Below are positions 33,001-43,913 of a stretch of 64,000 nt of DNA, piece by piece (within the stretch, counting starts at the first letter, position 1; each line of letters begins with the position of its first letter). Source of the stretch: Microstegium vimineum (lineage: Eukaryota > Streptophyta > Magnoliopsida > Poales > Poaceae). The position numbers and the translations under genes were made by a program. The notes below the pieces were generated by a model. That model had not been told where the DNA came from. It ran no database searches and worked only from the letters and a program-made list of their open reading frames with translations. Location of the stretch: assembly GCA_022036555.1 (NCBI GenBank), contig CM039137.1:8595630-8659629 (forward strand), written 5' to 3'.

Positions 33001-34294
33001 GAGAGGTCATGGAGATCGACGAGGCTGTCGCAGCGCCAACCCCTCCGACGGACTGGCGCGCACCCTACCTCGAGTACCTGACATGGGGCGAACTCCCAGA
33101 AGACCGCACGGAAGCCCGTCGTGTAGCTCGGCGCGCCAAAACCTACGTCTTGTACGGGGACGACCGCGAGCTATACCGACGCAGCCCGTCGGGTGTACTT
33201 CAACGCTGCCTCACCCTCGAGGAGGGGAGGGCATTGCTGAAAGATCTACACTCGGGGCTTGTGGCTACCACGCGGCGCCGAGAACGCTGGTAGGAAGTGC
33301 CTTTCGACAGGGCTTCTACTGGCCAACGGCCATCAGTGACGCCACCAAACTCGTTCGATCCTGCAAGGGATGCCAATTCTATGCTAGGCAGACCCACCTA
33401 CCCGCCCAAGCTCTTCAGATGATACCCATAACCTGGCCGTTCGCAGTATGGGGGCTCGACATGGTTGGCCCCCTAAAAAGAACCAAGGGTGGACATACTC
33501 ACCTTCTCGTGGCTATCGACAAGTTCTCGAAGTGGATCGAGGCTCGACCCATCGCCAACATCCAGTCTCAACAAGCCGTGCTATTCTTCACCGACATCAT
33601 CCACCGCTTCGGGGTCCCCAACGTCATCATCACCGACAATGACACGCAGTTCACCGGCCAAAAGTTCCTAGACTTCTGTGACCATCACCACATCAGGGTG
33701 AATTGGTCCGCGGTTGCCCACCCTCGAACTAACGGTCAGGTCGAGCGTGCTAATGGTATGGTTTTACAGGGCCTCAAGCCAAGGATCTTCGATCGGCTGA
33801 ACAGGCACGACAGGTGATGGGTCGATGAGCTGCCCGCTGTGCTATGGAGTCTCCGAACGACACCAAGTCGAGCCACGGGGTTCTCTCCGTTCTTCTTGGT
33901 CTATGGGTCCGAGGCCGTCCTCCCCGCCGACCTCGAGTACGGGTCCCCTCGAGTGAAGGCCTACAACGAGCAAGCCAACATGGTAGCCCGAGAGGACTCC
34001 CTCGACCAGCTCGAGGAAGCCCGTGACATGGCCCTCTTCAAGTCGGCACGGTACCAACAGACGTTGCGGCGCTACCACGACAAAAACGTGCGCAAAAGGG
34101 ACCTCAACGTCGGCGACCTCGTTCTGCGCCGTCGACAAAGCAACAAGGGGCGTCACAAGTTGACGCCACCGTGGGAGGGACCCTTCATCATGGCAGAGGT
34201 GCAGAAGCCCGGCACTTACAGGCTGAAGAACGAGAAGGGCGAGATCTTCACCAACGCGTGGAACATCGAACAGCTACGTCGCTTCTATCCCTGA
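30004..34294 (+). pseudogene. pol: pol of Tat-lineage element: protease, RT, RNase H, second RNase H, integrase
   Basis: Enzymes for particle maturation, reverse transcription and integration. The main frame, overlapping the gag end, has a protease-like region (VLMDGVSSLNVIY, about 30510) and an in-frame TAG at 31073. RT follows at about 31260-31900 with FLDAYSGYHQIKM and catalytic YVDDIVVKS, then RNase H (PVYFISEVL, TRYPHIQKLLYAVV). The second RNase H (MYFDGSL at 32514, then ASNNVAEYEALVNGL) is reached only through two frame changes, near 32490 and 32550. Integrase needs another shift near 33280. It shows the zinc region CKGCQFYAR, the core with GLDMVGP, TDNDTQF and HPRTNGQVERANG, and an in-frame TGA at 33815. 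It ends at 34294 with LRRFYP. There is no chromodomain, as expected for Tat elements. Confidence 0.92.
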
Positions 34295-34363
34295 GGCCTC
34301 AGGGCCTTGTACATTTTCGCGTTTATGTACAAACCCTCGAAACACATTTCACTTTCGTTCGTA

Positions 34364-35075
34364 GCTCAAAGGTAGCCTCGACTTTGCCCCGGCAAAAGTC
34401 GAGCTCCCCTCGGGGGCTGACAGGGGGCGCCCCCCCTCATAAGTCCTCGAAAAACCCAAACGTTTTTTCTCGAAACCCGACTCTCCCTCGCAACCTTTGC
34501 CTCGAGTACGCTTCACAACTAAGTAAAGGCGCCTCGAACTCCCTAAGGGTCGAGGGTGCCGTCGAGCCAGGGACTCACCCACGCCCTAGGGCTACGGTAT
34601 CCCCGCTCGCCACCCCCCTTCTAAGGATACGAGCGTGCGTCGAATACTTAGTTCACAATCGTCCACTCAGGCAAAGAAAAGCAGAGAGAGTCCGAGAAGT
34701 AGAAACAACGAGACACACCTGTCTACAACACTAAGGTAGCCTCGACTTTGCCCCAGCAAAGTCGAGCCTCCCTCGGGGGCTAACAGGGGGGCACCCCCCT
34801 CCTAAGTCCCCGAAAAACTCGAACGTTTTTTTGAAACTCGGCTTTCCCTCTCGTTCTTACCCTCGAGTATGCTTCATAACTAAGTAAAGGCGCCTCGAAC
34901 TCCCTAAGGGTCGAGGGTGTCGTCGAGCCAGGGACTCACCTACACCCCAGGGCTACAGTATCCCCGCTCGCCACCCCCCTTCCAGGGATACGAGCGTGCG
35001 TCGAACACTTAGTTCACAAGCGTCGACTCAGGCGAAGAAAAGCAGAGAGAGCTCGAAAAAACAAAAATAACTGTG
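34364..35075. repeat. Tandem ~363-bp direct repeat after pol
   Basis: GGTAGCCTCGACTTTGCCCC begins two similar blocks at about 34372 and 34735. They share, in order, CTCGGGGGCT(G/A)ACAGGGGG, AACTAAGTAAAGGCGCCTCG, CCCTAAGGGTCGAGGGTG and a CCCCGCTCGCCACCCCCCTT block. It is non-coding spacer between pol and the antisense gene. Confidence 0.85.
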
Positions 35076-35216
35076 TAGCTTGATCAAAATGCTTTACACA
35101 CAAAAAGCCCTCGGGGGCTTGGCATTGTATCAGTACAAGGGCCTAACTATTACATGGACCTTCTTATCCAGATATGGCTCACAGGCTCGGGACTGCTCGC
35201 CGACACCTTCCGAGGG

Positions 35217-38200
35217 CTACTCGGCGCCATCTCCGTCTACCGAGGGGATCACCTCGGGCTCAAAGAGCTTCGCTAGCTCGCCTCCGGGCACCTCCGCGAG
35301 ATCCATTAACTCCTGGCACTTCGCGTCGTTCTCCTCCTTGGTCAGCCTCGGGTCGGTGGCGAACCCGTCGATGACGAGGTTGAGGTCCACGTTGTAGAGC
35401 GAGTTGACGACTGCGAGGGCCCGCTTCACACCCACATGCAGGGCGGCACGGACGTTTTCCGTCACCCCCTGCGTCATGGAGTAGAAGCGGCGCAGCAGGG
35501 AGTCCCCTCGAGCATCCCCCTCGACCTCCGGCTCCGGCTTGACCGAGAGGTCGTCGCAGAAGGTGTTGATGACGTCTGCAAGCCTCGCGTTGAGGTTCGC
35601 CTCGGTGCTAAGGAGGCCCTGAAGGTTGTTCAGATCCTCGTGGGCGCGGGCATTATCCGTCGCGAGCTCTGCCAAAACAAGCATGCAACAGTCAAAACCC
35701 AAAAGAGCAGAAAGAGGGTCGAGGCAGGACAGGTTCTGCAACACTCTCGAAACACTCACCTTGGGCATGCACGTCCAGGGTGGAGTAGGCCTGCTCGGTC
35801 TCCTCGAGCTGGCGGCGGACGTCGACAAGGTCGAAGGTCTGATCCCTGACCTTGGCCTTGAGGCCCTCGATGGTTTTGCCTGCGTCATCGAGGGCCCTCT
35901 TCTGGTTCATCGCCACCACGCCCAGGGAGGTCGCGCGGGTCCGAGACTTCTCCTCTGAGGTGGCCAGAGCGTCGCGCTCGCGGGAGACAGCGTCGAGGTC
36001 TCCCCGGAGCCCTCGGATGCCCTCTGTCGCCCGGGCCAGTTCCTCCTTCAGTCGGGCGGCCTCCTCCTCGGCCTTGCATTTGGCTTCGAGGGCGACGTCC
36101 CGTTCCCGCGCGACCGTGACGGTCGACTGAAGGGCGATGTCAAGCCTCTCCTGTGCCGTCTGCAAGGCCGCCCAGGCTTCCTTCTGCACGGACTCGTAGC
36201 CGGTCCTCGCGTGGGCGACCTTTGACTCGGCATCCTCCCGGACGGCCGCCGTCTCAACCTTCGCGCGGGCGACCTCATCCTCCGCCCTATCCAGTGAGGC
36301 GTGGAGGGTCAGGAGTTGCCCCTGCACCCGGAGGATGTAGTGGGACTTCTCGTAAGACCTCACCCGCAGCGACTGACGAGGATAAAAGCGAAGACCGTCA
36401 ACAAACAACAACCAGACAATCCGAGTACAATCTAAGGGAGAACGAAACCCACCTCCATCCCTGGCGTATGTCCGTGGTGGCGACCTCCGCAGCACGACGT
36501 ACCGAGTGCTCAAACCAGGCCCGATACTCCTCGACGTGCTCCCACCGTCGGAGCTCGGCCTGGTCGTCGAGCGTGAGGAAAAGCCGCTCGGGGTCTTGAG
36601 GGTCCGCCAACTCGAGAACCTCCTGGCCCCAGGCCACGCTGCGGGCGGCGATCCTCTCTTCGACCGTCCCCGTGACACCCCCGCGCAGATCGCCCTCCCC
36701 TCGCCAAGCGGAAAGGGGGGAGATCTCCTCCGCCTGTCCTCTCCCGTCCTCAGGGCCACCCCGCGAGGACGTCGACGGCCCCGCCGAGCCATTGCCACCA
36801 GGCGAAGGAAGCCCCGGCCAGCAGAACGGCCTTGCACGGTGAAAGACTCGAAAAAAAATTAGCACCCAGCAATGCAAACCCACTGCGTCTCGAGTAAGTC
36901 GAAGTATGGCTTACCTCGAGACAACGGCCCCCAGCCTCCAGCGGAGGCCGAGCCACCTCCGGCTCCGCCCGAGGAGCCACGACGGTGGTCGTCTCCACCG
37001 AGCCCACCAGCTTGGCTACCATCTCGTCCACTTCGGCGGGGGTGGACTCCATCAGCATCCCGCCCTGCGCCGGCGCGGGCGTCCCCTCAGGCCGCTCGAC
37101 CGGACCCCCCGCCTCGAGCTCCGGCGTCGTCGAAGGGCCCTCGGGCGCGGCGGCAGTCGTGCCCTCACGCTCGAGCCGGAGTCGAGCCTCCAGCGCAGCT
37201 AGGCCCTCAGGCCAACGCCCCGGCGTTGGGTGAGCCGGAGCCTCCTCCTCGTTTACGGGGGCCTGGGGCCCGACCACCTCCACCACCTCGGCCGCAACCA
37301 CCGTCGACGAAGGCCCTACACCCCCAGGGGCACCGGGTGCGGCTCCTTCCGACGGCCGCGCAGGCGCCGCGACCGTCGCTTCCGTGACCCCCGCGGGCAG
37401 GCCCGTCTCCTCCGCCGTTTGAGCAGACACCGAGGCACCCCGCGCCGTCCCCCGCTCCATCGCCTCCCGAGCCTTGGCCGCCAATGCCACCTCGGGGGTG
37501 AGCGTCGAAGGGGGCGGAGCAGCAGGACCGGCCTCGGCGGCTGCTTGGACCGCGGCCCCCACCTTCAGCTTCTTGGCGGGGGCGAAGGAAGCGTCTCCTT
37601 GCGGGCGCTTCGACATGAGAAAGAGACCCGTGCGCAACGATGAGCACAGGTCATTATCAAGAAAAATAAAAATACGGACAACGCCCTCGAAGGCGACTTA
37701 CCCCTTGGGGCCCGACGTTTCTGCCCGGCGACCGTCGGGCTGGTCGAACTCTTGAGCACCACTGCCCGGGGGGCGGCGGTCGAGGTGGCTCTCGGCACCA
37801 TCTCCTGGGCCGGGGCTGCCGGCGCCACCGTCGTCCCCTTACTGGTCTCCACCTGCGCCGACGGGCCCGACGCCCGTGCGCTCGACGCGGCAGGCGTCGG
37901 GGGCTCGCTCGATCGACCCCCCGACGAGGATCGCGACGTCTGCGTGCGCGTCTGCCGCGGCACTTCTCCCCGAGAAGCCACGGGGCGCTTCCCCCGTGGC
38001 TCAGCTTCGACGGTAGGGGCCGGCCTCGAGGTCGACCCCTCCCCTCCGCCAGTTTCAACGGCCGCCTGTTCAGGCGCCGTCTCCTCCTCCACATCGCTCC
38101 AGTTCACCTCCTCCTCGTCCTCATCCTCCGAGGGCGATAACTCCTAAGAGAGGCCCTCCCGCCTCTGTCGGGCCCGACGCTGCTCCCTCGCCTCTCGCTC

Positions 38201-40563
38201 CTGGGCCCTCTTAGCCGTGGCCTTCTTGGCTTTGTCCTTTTCCGTCTTCTGCTTCTCCGCCCGGAGCCGCCTCGCCTGCTTCGCGGCCCGGTCCTCCTTC
38301 ACCGGCGGGGGCGAAGGTCGGAAGGTTACGTTCCCCTGCAGAACGCGAGATGGTCAGACGCGGGCAAAAGAGACGGAAAGGGCGAACTGTTAGGAATATG
38401 CCCTAGAGCTAATCATGTAGATGATTATATTCCAATTGTATCCATGATTAATAAAGTGTTCTTTGAATATCCATTATAGACAACGAGTATTGATTGACGA
38501 TTATGTGAATTGTTTGTGGAACTCAATTACCTGAATGGTTATTCTAAAAGTTGTCCCTGGTCGGCATTCTTGTAAGAGCACACTTGAATATTAGACCAAC
38601 ACATGTATTAGTTGATGGCTATGTTTCACAAGTTATAGACATGGAGATGTCAAACTAATAATGTGGGCACATGTGAGACATGTAGGCTGGACTGACCCAA
38701 CAAGAGAAAGTCTCTATTCATGTCATGTACGTTATGTCCTTAGACCTGAGATTGTGGTATGTACTCAAGATGTGAAACGATCTACTTAGAGACTATCAAA
38801 CGCTACTTCGTTATTGGGTAGTTATAAAGGTGGTCATTGGGTGGTCGGGAAACATGCTATGAGACATAGACAATCAAGATGGAATTTGCCCCTCTCTTCG
38901 TGAGAGAGATATCACTGGATCACTCATGTGATTGGATCAACAAATGCATGGCCGTGCTTGGGTTAAGTGTTAACCCACGAGTTGAACCATATATCGAGTG
39001 GCGAAGGGAATAACTTGTACATGGTCATAGTGGTTCGTCTGATATGATCATAGCGTATGCATAGGAGTTGACACGTCTTGCTAGAGGCCGCTATCAACTA
39101 TTGGTCGAGTAAGAGTACTTGGGCCATGTCTATGTATGCGTGAGCCCATAGGGTCGCACGCTTAAGGGGCTGGAAGCCTAATTCGGGTTGGACCCGAATT
39201 AGACTAGCTTTAGGGTTACTAATGGGCCTCCAACGTGGGAGCTCGTCAGGACGCCTATATAAGCAAGGGGTGGGCGCGGGGCGAGATTGATCCACGCCTT
39301 TTGGCAGCCGCCGTCGCCTCCCCACGCTCGCGCCTTTTGCTCCTCGCGGACCTAGCAGTCCGGAGGCGCAACGCTTCCTCCCTGTACGTGTGGGATTCCT
39401 CGGAGGTGCTGCATCTGGAGCACAAGGACGAACCGCGCGAAGGGGATGTTGAGACGGACGACCACGCAACTGCACTGCCTGCTGCGATGCGCACGACTAC
39501 ATCAAGTCATCTTCCGCTTCACCTGCGCGTCTAGTGGTAATCCCGTAACCTATAACTAGCATTAGATCCTGGTTTATGAGGTCGAAAAGTTTTCTTTTCC
39601 GGCTAGCGTAGCAACCTCGTATTCCTACACGAACACGATGACTCTAACAGGAGGAGAGGATCTTACCAGCTCGAAGAAGCCTTCGTCCGGTTTCATGGGA
39701 ATCTTCGCGACGTTCTTGGCGGCGAACGGCCCCACGAAGAAGCGGCGGACGCGGCGGACCACCCTATCCGGGGCCAGTTCGTCTTCAGCGAGGCGGCAGC
39801 CCGAGAGGTCGACCCCCGGACCCATCTCGTCGATGCGGAGGGGTCGAGCCATCAGCGGCACGACCCGCCGCCGGTGGAACGCCGACGCGGCAATCTCCGC
39901 CGTGAGTCCCCCCTCCCTCAGACGCCTGAGCGCGTCCAGCAGGTTCTCGAGGCGCTGCTGCTTGTCCGTCGGGACGCCATACCCCCAGCGGTCTGGCTGC
40001 GCGTCGATCATCCTCCCGGTGTACGCCGGGAGCAGGTCGTCATCATTCCTCAGGTAGAACCACCCGGAGTGGCTCGATGACAACTTCCCTAGAATCCAGC
40101 ACTCCGGCCGCCTGACGGAGATGCAACAGCACCCGACCCTGACCATCCTGCGGGTACCCCTGTCGACCGACGCGTGGAAGATGTTTGCCTTGAAGATGTG
40201 GAGCCACAACTCCCAGTGGGGCTCTATCCCGAGGTATCCTTCGCACACCGCGGCGAAGACCGCCGCCTGGCAGACGCCATTGGGGGTGAGGTGTTGGAGC
40301 TCCACGCCGTAGTAATGGAGAAGTGCGTGCAGAAAGCGGCTGGGCGGGGCGCCTAGTCCTGCCCGGTGGAAAATCTCGAAGGACACCACGTACCCCTCCG
40401 GCGGGTTGGGCTCGGCGTGGTCCGGCGACGGCAGCACCCACTCCGGATGCTCCGTCGAGATGACAGGCCGGAGAAGGCCGCTCTCCACCAACCCCGTCAG
40501 GTGCGAGGCGGTCACCGAGGACGCAGGCCAGTCATCAGGGCCGACGAGGCTAAACTTGGCCAT
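35217..40563 (-). pseudogene. Antisense multi-exon gene of the Tat/Grande-type element (Transposase_28-like plus coiled coil)
   Basis: Spliced gene opposite to gag-pol, a feature known from Grande-like elements; its role is unknown. Exon 1 (40563-39667, 299 codons) starts MAKFSLVGPDDW and contains the conserved region often annotated as putative gypsy-type transposon / Transposase_28 (ILHALLHYYGVE-like block at about 40320). Exon 2 (38335-37702) is Lys/Arg/Glu-rich (AEKQKTEKDKAKKA) and then acidic, with an in-frame TAG at 38144-38146. Later exons, approximate: about 37607-36915 (Pro/Ala-rich); about 36820-36450 (GQEVLELADPQDPERLFLTL); about 36360-35765, a long heptad-type coiled coil (ARLKEELARATEGIRGLRGD); and about 35668-35217 ending GELAKLFEPEVIPS. 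A cytoplasmic or nuclear structural role is a guess. Intron 1 (39666-38336) contains the solo LTR and would otherwise be about 69 bp. Confidence 0.75.
38388..39649. mobile_element. Solo LTR, Ty1/copia (Angela/BARE-like)
   Basis: 1262 bp starting TGTTAGGAATATGCCCTAGAG and ending CACGATGACTCTAACA, i.e. inverted ends TGTTAG/CTAACA. The start closely resembles the start of Angela/BARE-type grass copia LTRs as I know them. There is no internal domain on either side, so it is a solo LTR. The flanks (CGAAC left, GGAGG right) do not match, so no target duplication is seen. It lies inside the first intron of the antisense gene. Confidence 0.75.
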
Positions 40564-40979
40564 GGGATCAGGGATGGTGGTGCGCTCGGGCTTAGGGGCG
40601 CAAGGTACGTTCCCTATCTCTCTTCCCTTTCTCTCTCTCGCTTGCGCAGAGTTCCGACTCGCGGGACGCCTGAGGCAATGGCGGGGAGAAGGAGGCAGGG
40701 AAGACGAAGGCGAGGAGGCGAGGAAGGCAAGTGTGCGGAAAGAACACCCGGCTCCTCACCTTCGCTACTTATACGCGGGAGGCCAACGGACGAATCGGGC
40801 GAAACAGGCAAGAGAATCTTTACATTTAATGCGCATGTACTCCCCTTCCTCGTATTTCTCCTAGATAAGGCGTTCCGTCCCATCGTCGGGCTCCGCGCCG
40901 CACTCCGCCCTGCGACCGCCACTGTGGCGCCGAACGGACATCGCCTAAAAAGGCACGCGGCCGGAAGCGTTATCTTCGA

Positions 40980-42180
40980 GGGTAAGGAATCTTGAGGCAG
41001 CGAGAGCTGGCCCTCGAAAGGGGGTTCGACAGCTACCCTTGAGTACCCGAGGCCAGAAATGACCTCGGGTTAGGACTTCGGTCCACCCCAAAATCTCGAG
41101 GGGACAAAGGCCGGCCCACGAACGGGCTCGATAGCCCCCCTCGAGTACCCGAGGCCTGACGAGGCCTCGGGTCGTTGACTCCAGTTCATTCCACGGCCTC
41201 GAAGGGATAAAGGCTGGCCCGTCCGTGGGTTCGACAGCCTCCCTCGAGAGCTCTAGCACAGATATGTCCCCAAGTTCAATACAACAACCACCTGCTTTTC
41301 CCCTCGGCGGTCCACAAGGCAGGACTCCTCCTCCTGAGGATAGCGTCGGATGACGAACCATCCGTCAAATCTTGAGGGAGCGAAGGCTGGCCCTTACATA
41401 GGGTTCGACAGCCGCCCTCGAGTGCCTGAGGTCAAGAAGGACCCATGGTTAACGGACTCCGGTCCACCCCCAAATCTCGAGGGAGCGAAGGCTGGCTCCA
41501 CGAACAGAGTTCGACAGCCGCCCTCGAGTACGCGAGTCAGGGATGTCCCGGGGAGGCCAGGCGCGTGCCCCTAGCTCGAGAACGAACTCTCGAGGCTCTC
41601 TGGGACATATCCGAGGCAGAACCAAGGAATACCTAAGGATCCCTCCGCTGGGAGGCATCGAGCCACCAACTCCTATCGAATGGGGTTGGCACCTTGGTAA
41701 TCCACATGGTCGTGCTTAGTAAGCCGTACGGCTTACTTGAAAATGAGAACGCCTCCGGGCCACTAGTCGACCCCTATCGAATGGGGCACGAGTTCTCACT
41801 CGGATTTTTACCCGTACTGGGCACCATTTCTATTGGACTCATGCCCGAGAACAGCTCACCGAACACTTCGGGCTCGTCCTAACGAGGATAGCACGATGCT
41901 CTTCACCCCACAATACGAACGCAAGTATCCGTGGGAAGGACGCTATGAGGTAGTGAAGGTCTAGCCGTTCGAGGGCTCGAGGGCCCGACTACGCACGGCA
42001 CCCCTCGACGAAATAGGGTCGAAAAACTCGTAACCTGGAAGACAGAGTCGACCTCTCGGGCGGGGCGCTCTGACTCCAGTGGTGCTCGAGGGAGCGAAGG
42101 CTGGCCCTCGGTAGGGTTCGACAGCCGCCCTCGAACACTTCTCTTTTCAGGGAAAGGAATGGAATCGACCCATCGACAGG
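40980..42180. repeat. Diverged repeats with CTCGAGGG...GCGAAGGCTGG / GTTCGACAGCC motif
   Basis: Between the antisense gene and the 3' LTR the unit CTCGAGGG(A)GCGAAGGCTGGC followed about 15 bases later by GTTCGACAGCCGCCCTCGAGT recurs at about 41010, 41095, 41200, 41375, 41480 and 42090. It is also seen in the left fragment at 35 and 630. Non-coding; it may provide RNA structure or be decayed tandem DNA. Confidence 0.75.
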
Positions 42181-42352
42181 GTGCCACGTCTCCAGGTATC
42201 CTTAAAAGAAACCCCTCGATACAACATATTATAGCCCCCAGAGGAGTTCTTAATCACTCCCCACGGAGAATCGAACCTCTCACTAACCCTGCAGGCCAAG
42301 GACAAAACCTCCGGGTAATCCTTACTCCCTCCGAGAAAGCGTGTATCATAGC

Positions 42353-42397
42353 CCCCAGAGGAGTTCTAAATCACTCCTCTGGAGCCTCGGGGGCTAC
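42353..42397 (+). other. Stem-loop and putative polypurine tract before 3' LTR
   Basis: CCCCAGAGGAGT pairs with ACTCCTCTGGAG (one mismatch) around TCTAAATC. CCTCGGGGGCTAC then abuts the LTR start at 42398. A partial second copy lies at about 42233-42260. Confidence 0.7.
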
Positions 42398-43818
42398 TGT
42401 CGGGTACGAAGGTAAGGGGTACCCTAAACCCTTCGATAAATTAACGCTAAACATAACAACCATTTTTAAGACAGGGACCAGCCCACTACTCGGTAAGGCG
42501 CGGCCCATCACTCGAGGGGCCCCCTACACCGGCTATGGCGACAAGTCGCGGGCCGGCTCCTACCTTGACGATAAATGACGGACCGAGGGGTTGAGCGAAC
42601 GACCCCCGGCCTCCGCCTCGACGAAAAATGACGGACCGAGGGGGCGAGCGAACGACCCCCGGCTCCTACCTCGACGATAAATGACGGACCGAGGGGACGA
42701 GCGAACGACCCCCGGCCTCCGCCTCGATGAAAAATGACGGACCGAGGGGGCGAGCGAACGACCCCCGGCTCCTACCTCGACGATAAATGACGGACCGAGG
42801 GGGCGAGTGAACGACCCTCGGCTCCTACCTCGACGATAAATGACGGACCGAGGGGACGAGCGAACGACCCCCCGGCTCCCACCTCAACGTCAAAAGACAG
42901 ACCAGGGGTCGAACGGACGACCCTCGGATGAGAGGCTCGATTAACCCAACTGCTCCCGGCATGGGTTAAAGTGAAACCACCTAACGACATGGGCGCCCGC
43001 GTCCGCTGTCAAATCCGCCAACTCCCCGTCAAGTCCCCGATTCCTGTCGACTGTGCCACCACTGTCACCACTACGCGAGTACGGACTCCAGCAGTACCCC
43101 TCGGAAAGTGAACAGTGCGGCCCTCGATGACGACTTCGGGAATGCAACAAAACCACGCAGGGCTCGACCCCTCCCTTGACCGGGGGGCTCGACCCCTCTC
43201 TCCGACAACTCTAGTATGGGGCCTGTCCCATCCGCCCCGTCTCGCTTCAGCCGTGGGATTCGCGCCCGTCTGCGGACGCTGTGCCGCGACGATTTCTACT
43301 ACCACCACGACCGGGGACGCCAGAAGGACGGGAAGGCCATGACCGCCACAGTGCTCAACGTCTCTCCGCCAACACTGTGCCGCGGATACGCTACCCATAC
43401 TGCCACAGTTAGGACCCTGTACCCTCGGACCTTCCCTTGGTCTAGAAAAGGGGACGCCGAGGTAGAATAAGGGGACCGATCTCGGACCGATCTCGGACCG
43501 ACCGAGGGTTCTTTTTGGACGGCTGATTTCGAAAACCTCGGAGATTCTAGTTCGGACTCTCACACTCCACGCATATACACCCCGCCACTCGATCGACCCC
43601 TCGGTGGCAAACCCCGTGTAACACAGCTTGTACCCCCCTGTACGAGCACGTTTTGGGTGCGAGATAATACAAGTCATCCTCCCCCGCTGGACGTAGGGCC
43701 TTCTTTACCCGAACCAGGATAAACCTTGTGTCCATCTTGCATCACGTCTGAGAGAGGGAGCACGCGATATACAAATTTACTCGTTGGTGGTCTTGACCCC
43801 CGGGTCATAACACCGACA
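42398..43818 (+). repeat. 3' LTR
   Basis: 1421 bp, nearly identical to 26402-27810, with the same ends. It has the tandem array (about 42557-42890), the TAGAAAAGG variant at the TATA position and the extra 12-bp copy around 43479. It is followed directly by CATGT (43819-43823). Confidence 0.96.
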
Positions 43819-43823
43819 CATGT
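43819..43823. repeat. 5-bp target duplication, right (CATGT)
   Basis: Perfect partner of 26397-26401. Confidence 0.95.
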
Positions 43824-43913
43824 AGTTTGATTGCATTTTCATGTTTCAAGCACATTGAAGCTTTAGGAGAGAATTTTTTGAAAATCCATGTACTTACACA
43901 TATGTATCTGCAG

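Larger units (their letters stand above)
26402..43818 (+). mobile_element. Complete Ty3/gypsy element, Tat lineage (RIRE2/Grande-like)
   Basis: A 17.4-kb element with both LTRs, a perfect 5-bp target duplication, gag and pol on +, and a spliced antisense gene between pol and the 3' LTR. That antisense gene is a layout known from Grande-type elements. The second RNase H region between RT/RNase H and integrase is the mark of the Tat (Ogre-related) lineage. The two LTRs differ by roughly 2 percent by eye over their first 130 bases plus small indels, so the insertion is moderately young. Coding frames are broken many times, so the element cannot move by itself. It carries a copia-like solo LTR (38388-39649) and sits inside the Mutator-like element. 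Confidence 0.95.
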
